A program made the translations under genes and the position numbers. Source: Gracilaria domingensis (Eukaryota; Rhodophyta; Florideophyceae; Gracilariales; Gracilariaceae). From it: a stretch of 64,000 bases of DNA. Below, in pieces: positions 55,622-64,000 of this stretch (the first letter of the stretch is position 1; each line of letters begins with the position of its first letter). The notes under the pieces were generated by a model. That model saw only the letters and a program-made list of their open reading frames with translations, was not told the DNA's origin and made no database searches. The DNA is taken from assembly GCA_022539475.1 (NCBI GenBank), contig VCMS01000106.1, positions 1 through 64,000 on the forward strand, in the 5' to 3' direction.

Positions 55622-58360
55622 GTTGTACTCTGTGGCTGGCGAATCTTGTCAGAAAAGTCAAGCGTATATGGATTCGGAAGGAGTGCAAATTCCTGGCACT
55701 CTAAATAAAGAGCATGACTTTGAGCAGAATGAAGGAGTACAAACTCCCTACACTTCTAACGGGACAGCTTCTACATCTTCAAACTCGGATGTGAGCCATG
55801 ATCACAGTTTCGTAGATGGAAATATGTAAGGCGCTGAAGATGGAGCACGGGCAGAGCGAAGATCACATGAAGTATTGAAATGGTTGCTAGATACTGAAGC
55901 ATGGTAACGGTTTAAAGATCGTTGGAGAGTGCAAAGAGAAGGAATGGATGCCATCCTAGCCATTTTGAAAGCTCTCCTTCGACCTTGGAAGAGAGTGACA
56001 GCTAATCCTTTTTACCATTCGGGATTCAGGGACGTTGTCCATATGTATAAGGTTTGCGTTGATCATATGGCTTTTGTTCCATCAAAAGTAAAAGGCATTT
56101 TGTATGATCTGTGCACAGAGTGCGGGGCTTCACCGACGTCTTCTGGTCCAAATCAGCTCTGTACCTTTTGGTACATGCCTCTTCGTGATCGCCTGAGAGC
56201 CTTTATGCGTGACGAAGAGACCTGTACAGAGTTATACAGCTACAGAAGATGGAGGAAAGTGCATGATGGTTGGCTTCAAGACTAATTTGACGGAGATCGT
56301 TTCAAAAATCTCTGTTCCCATTCTGGCGGTGCGGATAAGCTGGAAAATGACTTCTTCGTGGCCGTTAGCATGAATCGATTCCAGCGACACAAGAATCAAA
56401 GTCATGGCGTTTGGGTCATGGCCGCCATCAACTATAATCTTGATCCGTCCCACCGATACAAACCACAAAATGTCTTACCCCTTTCATTCATTCCGGGGCC
56501 AAGTGAACGGCGAAATCTTCAATCATTTTCACTCCCACTAGTGGAAGAGCTTCTGAACACGATAGGAGACGGCTATCCTCTTGTGGTTTACGACGGCAAG
56601 ACGAAAAATGTTCCCATATATCTGATATACTTCTCAAGGGACCAGCCTGCCATATCGAAAGTGTCTGGTCTTGCTAGTCATTGTCCTGCAAAGGCATGTC
56701 GCAACTGTACGATTCAGGGAGTACTAGAAAGTGCATCTGGAAGGTCGTCACACTATTACTACCTTACTCGGATAAGGCATTCCAGAGAAATCGTTCAAAG
56801 AGAGAAAAATGCACGGAAGCCACCGTTAAGAGTTGCTCATGATGTTTTATATACTCTGGAAGAACTACAAGGTGCATCTGCAAGCAATAAGAAACGAATT
56901 CGAAAGGATACTGGTAGAAGAGAAGATTGTATCTTGTTTCGTCTTCGAAGCGAAGATCCGCGTCGTGATCCATCCAGACTGGATCCTTACGATCTTTTTC
57001 CACTCGACATTATGCACCTCTTCTACCACTTACAGAAGGATCTAATCTTTCTACTTAATTCTTTAGAAGAAGAGGATTATCACCTTGGCCAGGCCGCGAT
57101 ACGTTGCATGGATCAGGAGCTGAGCCTGTGGTCCAAACAGATATCAAAGCAGACCGGGATTATGCCGAACCTTTTCGAGAACTACCGCAGATGGAAGGCG
57201 GCACAGCACAAGTCTTTTACACTACTAATTTCTCTCGTCACGTTAGACGGAGTACTGCCCTTTCCCTATCTCGATGGCCTTCGACTTTTTGCAAGCATTT
57301 CAGACATTTCCTTTCGATCCAAAGTTCGTATTCCTGATTTCAAAGCTCTATCGCGCCTTTGCGTAAATTTCGTGGAGCACGTTGAAAAAGAATACTATCG
57401 TCTGGATCCCTCAAAAGTTCATCTGTGCAAATCTGTCTATCATGCACTGCTTCATATCTCAAAGACGCTGACAGACTATGGAATTTTTAAAGGCGTTTCT
57501 CAGTACTAGACTGAGGGTTTGATCGGTTGGATAAACAATTGTTCTAGTGCGAAGTCGAATGTTGCTACCGAAATGATCAACTTCTCTCTCCTTTCCAAAG
57601 CGTGCAAGTCCTTCTACCGGAAGCCATTTCTCACCGCCAACGATGATGTGGAACATATGATGGCAAAAGGGGGTTTTGTATGTCTCGGGCCAAGCAGTTC
57701 GCTAGCATGGACGAAATGAACCGAATTCGAAGGTTATTGAGTGACTACTTCTCTCGAAAGTACGGCAAACGCGAGGGGTTTGATGGCATTGCAATCTCTA
57801 AGGCGAAGAGAATGTCTAAATCTATTGAGCTCGTCACATTTAAGTCCCTTGTGCGCTTCGTTACATCCTCGGGCAATGTTCAAACCGAGAGTGTCCGAAG
57901 GCGAACCGCTTCATCACAACGCCTATCTCATTAAGTTGCCGTGAAAATGGACCTCACAGTGAACAAACTCGTAAACTGCTGCTACGGGCGTCTCCTCGAA
58001 GTACTATTGTTCACTCTTACATGGGCTCCTCCATCGCTATTGGAGCAGGACGCCTTCGAACGCATTCATATTGTGGGGGTGTTTGACTGGGCGGAGAAGT
58101 TGCAGGTGGGAAAGCAGAAGCAGATATTTAAGAGCGGTAATATTGAAAACGCTTTCCATGGCAAGAGCGTGGAACACTTGGAGATTATTAGAAGAATGAT
58201 TGGAGTGGTGCAACACAAGTGTCATGTCTCCGATTTGGACTCCTCCTTCGGAGAGACTCGAGTTTACTTTATCGATCCGATGGTATGGTCCGAGAGACTT
58301 CTGGATCCGTCGCATGTTGCTATCGATGGAATGAATCGACGGCTCCGTGGCAGACAGTGA
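55620..58360 (+). pseudogene. second CACTA (Tnp2-type) transposase, decayed
   Basis: Frames 55620-55829, 55929-56285, 56358-57509 and 57519-57719 all share one phase and are split by in-frame stops (TAA, TAA, TAA, TAG). From about 57680 the reading changes phase and continues to 58360 (FIDPMVWSERLLDPSHVA). Family marks: LYDLCTECGASPTSS (zinc knuckle), FWYMPLRDRLRAFM, FDGDRF, HGVWVMAAINYNLDPSHRY, SFIPGPSERRNLQSF..PLVEELL, CPAKACRNCTIQG and LFPLDIMHLFYHL. The last corresponds to the D.MH block. These are the order and motifs of plant/fungal Tnp2. It belongs to a different subfamily from the intact transposase at 13.5 kb. Confidence 0.75.
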
Positions 58361-58829
58361 GTGCTTCTGAAGCGATAACGTCGCTGTGAATTTCGTTCAT
58401 AGGCACATAATGTTCTAGAAAGCGTTCAGTCTGAACGAAGCGGTGGATAGGTGGAATTCTAACTAGGTTAACAAAAGAAAACATCCCAACTTCGTCAACG
58501 TATCGATGACGTCATTCACATCCATCGCTACTTCCAAAGATTTATGTGCAGTAAAACGCATCCAATTGATTCTATCAGCGCTGCATCAGAAACAGTGTTC
58601 AACCGCTTCTTGCCGGGATTAAAAGGATTTAGGGTGTCGGAAATGGTCACGATTGCTAGCGATCAGCGCATGTTTCTCAGGAGCTCGCGGGAAACACCAG
58701 AACTTGATATTGAAGGAGCAATATCTTGCAGTTGTTCAAGAAAGTACAACAATGTTCGTCCAATGAAAAGGTCTAATGTTTTATTAAAAATGTGAGCCTT
58801 TGTAAGTTGACAGGTAGTTCTATCACACT

Positions 58830-59345
58830 TTGGTATTGATCCAAACCTTTTTTTGAAAGGCCTATAACTTGACCGTACGTTCAAATTCTGTTTTCTTCCA
58901 AAGAATAGTTTTTTGTTCGCGAACATTCTGCCATAAGAGTAGCTTTATTAGACAAGGTAGTCTTCATTAAAAGTAATAAACTATATAGTTCAGAAGCATA
59001 TCAATACCTGTCTACACCTTAAACAAGGCTAGCGTTTTTGACTCCTACAAAAGAAGTATTCGCCACTTCAAATTCTGAAAAAACGACGATATTCGCGAAT
59101 ATTCGCAATATTCGGGACGCGAACATTACTTTTCTTTTAAACCATTATCTTATTCTTTCCTACAGTGAATACATCTATAACTGACCGTTACATTGAACAA
59201 AGAACGTCGGTGATACTGCCGGGCTTCTAGTAAAATTCGGGAGTTCTATTTTGTTCGTTCTTGAACTTCTGCTTTTTCGAACATTCGAGAATATTCGCAA
59301 TGTTCGCGAATATTCTTGAACATTTTCAAGATGTTCGTGCAGAAT
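58830..59345. repeat. AT-rich block with TTCGCGAATATTCG palindromes
   Basis: GTTCGCGAACATTC (about 58914), ATTCGCGAATATTCGCAATATTCG (about 59092) and GAATATTCGCAATGTTCGCGAATATTC (about 59290) recur in both senses. No gene. Confidence 0.55.
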
Positions 59346-59474
59346 AAAAATCATTTTTGAAACCTGAAATATCTAATGTGACGCACATCACGTCATTGTA
59401 ACGTTATTTGAGATACTTTCATGTAACGCTACAATTTCTTACATTTTTTCGTTTGTAAATTTACGTAGTTCATG

Positions 59475-60270
59475 TCAACAAGCGGAGATTTCCACAAGCT
59501 CCAGATATAATAGACTGAAATTCCGCTTATTACCAAGGAGTGGACAGTTGATGTACAGTAACAAATGCCACACTTTGCCGTGTGAAATATGTGTCAGATT
59601 TCCAGTAGGGTCAGCGCTGATCGAATGGCGTTCAATACCAAGAGAGGGAGAGAGAGAAATTCTGTTCAACTTTTTATTGATATCACATCCAACGATTATC
59701 CCTTCTTTTCTCACAAACACCCCACGCCCATTTACACTTGTCTGCTCTAATGGGTCGTTCGCTAGTTTGCTGATATGCGCACGGCGTTTTCGATATTCTC
59801 AAACCTTCTACCGTCACCATGATCAGTTTCGGGAGGAAAATACGTCATTGGGTGGTACCAGGACCCGGCGGATAACACAAGCCCTGCCTTGAACTGTACC
59901 AGCCCAAGAGAGGGTCTGATGAGATGACGAGCAGCAAACTGGCCACTTTCCTTTTCCCTGTACTTGAAATACGGATCCGTATAGAACACTTCCGGTTTTC
60001 TAATATGATTTAATCCACCATTTTCGAATCTATAAAGGTTGCTGCAAAATATGGGCGTCTCTCAACTTCAGGAATCGGGGTAAATTGTCCCCCAATAGCC
60101 GTTGCATTGAGAAATGAGATGTTTCGGTGACGTATGGCATTGCCGTGGACGGTTTCAGCTTCAAATTTCTTCCAGATTGCACATGAGGATATGGTCTCTT
60201 GTCGTGGCCTGCAGCATGCGGGCCTGTTTCCATGATTTTGGAAGCCCAGATAGCTGAGCGTCGTTTCCAA
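59475..60270 (-). other. short minus-strand frames, not recognised
   Basis: Frames 60270-60010, 59989-59762 and 59720-59475 could be pieces of one gene (for example GFQNHGNRPACC, FLNATAIGGQFTPIPEVERR). No motif supports a family. Confidence 0.25.
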
Positions 60271-61312
60271 TGGCTTCCGATTATTCAGCCGTATTTATCA
60301 TCAGCACCACGCGAGCTATTCAGTTTAAAACAATCTTGATGTAGGGCTTTCTGTTCTTATCCGAGGTTCCAGATAAAAAGAGAGCCTCTAAACGTGAATA
60401 TGAGTGGTTGAGTGTTTAGAAGAGTTGAACTGGTGGGGGGGGCACTGCCGGCCCGGAGAGACATCATGATGTTCCGAGTGACCCGCCCAGATGTATGTCG
60501 GATATTCATTAGATCCTTTGGATATACGTTGAAGCGACTAATGATATTCCCAGAATGTGTGTAAGAGATACCCCACGGTTACCCTAGCAAATCCCATTGT
60601 CATTGAATCATCATGCGGCAGTAAATGAAATTGATGCCTTTCAACAAAGTGTAAGGGCACTTTTCAGGAATTTAGTTTTTTCAAAAAATCACACTCATGG
60701 AAATGTCAGTGAAACAAAAACTTACTTACCTTTCAATGACGTTGGTCATATTACCTTACTACACCAGTCATCTTGTCTGCAAGTCTATTGAAATCTCTTT
60801 TAGTTTTCCCTTAGCCAGTTTTGCCTGGGATATCCAGCTGATGTGCAATAATAGGTCCTTCAGATAGTCAGTAGATATCCATGAGGCACTCCTTAGATGC
60901 ATCAAAACGTGGAAAATATAAAGTACGTATTATTGCATATCTGGTGTATCTCGCAGAGATATACTTCGGATATTCAATGAGTATCTCTTAAGTTCATCAG
61001 TAGGACATATAGAGGATATCAGATGGTTATCATATTTACATCGAGAATATCTATCAGGTGTGCAGTGGATGAACACTAGATGCGCATTTGAAACATCTGA
61101 TCAACACTATCATACTATATAGAGGTTGTCAAATCGTGCTTTTCGGTAAACATAAGGTAAGATGGAATCATCATAGGTTGAATTCCATGCTTTTCAGGCT
61201 GGTAGCATATGGGGTGTTCCGCGAAATTGTATTGCGAGAATGGAATGGCAGTGGCAGTTGGAGTAAAGATATAGTTGTGAGAACAGCGGGAAAGAACACA
61301 ACGTCTCTCTCT
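60271..61312. other. no gene; scattered GGATAT/ATATCC motifs
   Basis: GATATCC, GGATATTC and GAGATATAC recur loosely between 60490 and 61060. This may be a worn repeat. Confidence 0.4.
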
Positions 61313-61408
61313 TGCAGATGCTAGCTTTTCGCCAGGGTCGTCCAGTAAATGTTTTGAAAAAATATCGAGATCAATTATTTAAAATTTTGGAGATAATTGC
61401 TTGGGTCG
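61313..61408. repeat. second copy of the dispersed repeat at 10991-11115
   Basis: Starts CTTGCAGATGCTAGC and ends AGATAATTGCTTGGGTCGTG. This copy has one GGGTCGTCCAG block instead of three. Confidence 0.8.
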
Positions 61409-61911
61409 TGCGCGGTGGTGACGCGAGTTGTACTGCGCCCAGGGGCGGCGCGTCGATTCAAAATGAAAGTGGAGCTACAGGTGAGGATCGGGGCTGAGCA
61501 GTGACGGCTGCAGGAGTGGACACAACGAGGTGAGGATGGAATGATGGAAAGTAGTATGTATGATGTATTTGCTGCTGGAGATTGTTCTCGTGTACGTCCC
61601 ATCAACTGCCCAGACTAGTTGCGATTGCCTCTATGGAGCCAAGCGTTAACAGCAGAACCTGTCGTAGCACGAGCATTGCGGCAAGACTGTTGCGGTGAAG
61701 CTCACAAGGGCCTCGACATTGACCCATTTGTGCATGCGACGAAGTTCTTTAGGAAATAAATTACTGTTCGGAAAATATGAAGCTAAAGAAGTAAGAAACG
61801 GTTCAAAGAAGATGAGAGACACGGAGATGGTTGGGAGAAGCTGCTCAGTGGCTACACCACCCATGAATTCGAGTCAGGAAAGAGAACCGGTGTTGGAAAG
61901 CATTCCTTCCA

Positions 61912-63583
61912 GTGAGGACAAACGGAATCCTGACTCCCATTGTGGCGGCGAAGATGACGCGGAGACTCTGCCTTACGAGATTTGATGCTCCTATCACTCA
62001 ATATTTCGAACTATACTTTGAAGAACTACCTCACAAGTCTACTGCCCAAAGAAGTTTGAATAGCAGGTGGCAGAACTCAATAAGCGATTCCAAGGCGGCG
62101 ATATCTTCAAAAAAGAGTGCAGTAGAGGTGTTGCTGCAGATGGATTTTCGGAGTAGGCGCGATCTGTTTGGGAGAACATTCGTGCACTTTAGAAGCTTGA
62201 TATTCCATCACAGAAAGAAATGCTGGCTTATGTTCGATGTGAACAGATTGCAAAAGATGTGTTCTTCATCTTTGAAGATGCAATCGCTCCCCTCAAAGAG
62301 GACCTGCTACCCGCGGATCGCTCAATGCCCTCGATTGTTCCTGTATTTTTCAGCTCTTTGCTAGAGAATTTTGATGGAGCTTTGAACAATTACATTGAAG
62401 GAGCTTCACGTTACTCGAAAACGGTCGCTCACATGAAGGCAGAGGAGGTTCGTGCCCACCTATCATCCGAGTGCAAGATGTTGTTTGATGGTCAAATTAC
62501 TGCCGCACACAGATGCGGCCGCGAAACAGTTTCAAGAGATCGTGAACTATCGAGAGAACGGAACTGTATCCGAACGGTGGCTGAACTGGAATCAGAACTC
62601 CAGGAATGCTACAGAAAGAGCTATGAAAATGTTTGATGATGCCTGTACAACAACGATACTTCACGGAAGTGTTTCAGATTCGTCCGAAATGAAGTTACAT
62701 CCTCTTGGGTTCGCTATCACTTCGTCCGCAGTGACTCGTAAGAGGCTTCAATAGACTTTAGACACTGAGCTCAAGCGCGAGACGAACACGGTACTTTCGG
62801 AGTCCAAGACGCATTGCTTGGAGACTTTCCAGTCAGAGTTTAAGGCTCCGATGACCATTGTGTTGGAGAGCGTTTCTGACGATCTATGGAGGTGAACATC
62901 TGAGGTTGCAGATGTATCTTGGGAAGCCACAGTGAAAGAGACCAAGACTGTGTATGGTGAGAGGGGACTTGCATTGGAGGTGGAGCGGATGACGAATTTG
63001 GAAGATTAACTGAGGAGCGAGTGTCATAATTCCGCTGTAAGCGATATCAGGACTGCTTTCGGTACTCCATCCAACATGCTTTTGAGATTGATGAAGCGCT
63101 TCGAAGGTGCGTTCCACTTTGACGAAAGAGGTGTACCAAGGCATTTTGCGTCGAATGAGGATATCGAGGCTTTGTTCGTTGCTGCGCGGGAAAGGGGGGA
63201 AAAGCTTGCCAATTTGCTAGCAGTGGGGTAGTTGGAATGTTCGCTTGCAACTACCACTAATACGGCCAGCCGCAACCTGGGCAAGAAAGATAATCAGATG
63301 ACAATAATCGACTCGAACGCGAAGGCAGACCTAAAGGAAAAACTGAAGCGACAGAGCGGGGCGATTTTCATGGAGGCAAAGTGTGCGCAGTGGGCTGCAA
63401 GAATCAAAACCAAGGTTCCCATCTGACTTATCGGGGTACTATTGATTCTCGGTTGGAACGAGTTCATGGCTGTGCTGCGAAATGCCATAGTGCTAATGCT
63501 GACGATTATTGCTTTGCCAATTGTGTACGTTGGTTATACACTAGACGCGCCAAACTGGTTTCATCTGGTACAAGAAGCATAGT
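61912..63583 (+). pseudogene. RHD3/SEY1 (atlastin-like ER-fusion GTPase), C-terminal two-thirds
   Basis: RHD3/SEY1 proteins fuse ER tubules. Recognisable blocks in order are QVAELNKRFQGGDIFKKE; SRGVAADGFS; KLDIPSQKEMLAYVRCEQIA (family: DLDLPAHK.MVATVRCEEIA); the long helical bundle (EVRAHLSSECKMLFDGQI); FHFDERGVPRHFASNEDIEALF (family: F..D..GVPR.W...DI); EAKCAQWAARIKTKVPI; and the membrane part LIGVLLILGWNEFMAVLRNAIVLML. From 62452 to 63581 the phase never changes, yet there are five in-frame stops (TAG, TGA, TAA, TAG, TGA). One stop replaces a residue that is Trp in relatives (IPPW). More stops lie upstream, with phase changes. The GTP-binding domain is missing. It is a dead copy. Confidence 0.75.
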
Positions 63584-64000
63584 TAAAGAAGACGTGAGAC
63601 GTAAGAGTGTTCTTGTTGGGTCTATGCCGTTTATGAAAGTCTACAACCCTTAGAGGCAGCACAGTTCCCGGTGGCAACGCAGAGAGCAACTACGACGGAG
63701 TTCAAAGACAGCGAGTGCGGAGGCGCACCAAAATTTTGTGGGAAGCCGTAATTTGAAAGGACGACAAACGACACGGACAAGAGTGCTACAGATTTATCAT
63801 AAACGCGAAGAGTAGGCTCACAAGAGAGAACAAAGCACAAGCCTTCATATAACCCGACTTGTATATATTCGTATTGACGAAAAAGATCCTACGACATGTC
63901 ATTACGGCCCAACGACATCCCTAACCCAATGAAACACGTGATAAGAGCTACGGGTCGTCATCCATACAATCACCATCGAGACCTTGCTCCTTCACAATCT
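63584..64000. other. no gene recognised
   Basis: Sequence beyond the pseudogene's last stop has only short frames. Confidence 0.5.

Noticed and set aside
55620-63583. Reassigned stop codons (TAA/TAG as Gln, TGA as Trp) as explanation of in-frame stops
   Set aside because: The 934-codon transposase and other long frames contain no internal stops and end at ordinary TAA/TAG/TGA. All three stops appear in the decayed genes, so decay is simpler.

Overview
The window is nuclear DNA of a eukaryote with a repeat-laden genome. It carries remnants of host genes of eukaryotic type: an RHD3/SEY1 GTPase, an RNA polymerase second-subunit fragment, a plant/alga/cyanobacteria-style ketopantoate-reductase-like protein, ribulose-phosphate epimerase and HAD sugar-phosphatases. 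These sit among at least seven kinds of mobile element. Gene-sized frames are intron-poor and closely packed. A photosynthetic protist fits best; a florideophyte red alga is my guess (about 40%), not a demonstrated fact. A 251-base run of N (20951-21201) shows a draft assembly.

Layout. 0.4-10.5 kb: minisatellites, about 14 scattered copies of a palindromic 30-mer, an 18-nt minisatellite running into degenerate telomere-like repeats, a Penelope-like reverse-transcriptase remnant followed by a convincing hammerhead ribozyme motif, and two diverged copies of a kinase-like gene. 11-12.7 kb: a run of strong hairpins and a tandem duplication. 13-27.2 kb: the most interesting part. It holds an intact CACTA/Plavaka-like DNA transposase (+), a convergent repeat-bearing coiled-coil protein (-), a DNA N4/N6-methyltransferase joined to a SET domain (-), the assembly gap, and then a ParB-like domain followed by a 2-oxoglutarate/Fe(II) dioxygenase (+). 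27.5-31.5 kb: ordinary metabolic genes. These are a tail-to-tail pair of HAD phosphatases (one lacking its nucleophile), a PanE-like dehydrogenase and an epimerase fragment. 31.6-33.5 kb: three tandem hairpins and a dispersed coding repeat. 33.7-41.8 kb: a broken Ty3/gypsy element (-). 42.8-43.5 kb: a short hAT element with a perfect 8-bp target duplication. 43.9-53.0 kb: a region bounded by roughly 0.8-kb inverted repeats and containing a Crypton-like tyrosine-recombinase element that has palindromic direct repeats at its ends. 53.8-58.4 kb: an RNA polymerase fragment, a hAT C-terminus and a second CACTA transposase. 61.9-63.6 kb: an RHD3/SEY1 pseudogene.

How the parts may work together. The 13-27 kb block combines a transposase with enzymes that would methylate DNA, methylate protein lysines and oxidise a base or side chain, plus a ParB-fold DNA-binding/nuclease domain. 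I infer a transposon-borne DNA/chromatin-modification cassette. Only its gene content is seen; element ends were not found, and the assembly gap divides it.

Frame breaks fall into two classes. Between about 16 and 31 kb they are single-base shifts, often in homopolymers, with no internal stops, which suggests sequencing error over living genes. In the kinase, tyrosine-recombinase, second CACTA and RHD3 copies they are mostly in-frame stops with the frame otherwise kept, which suggests true decay by transition mutations.
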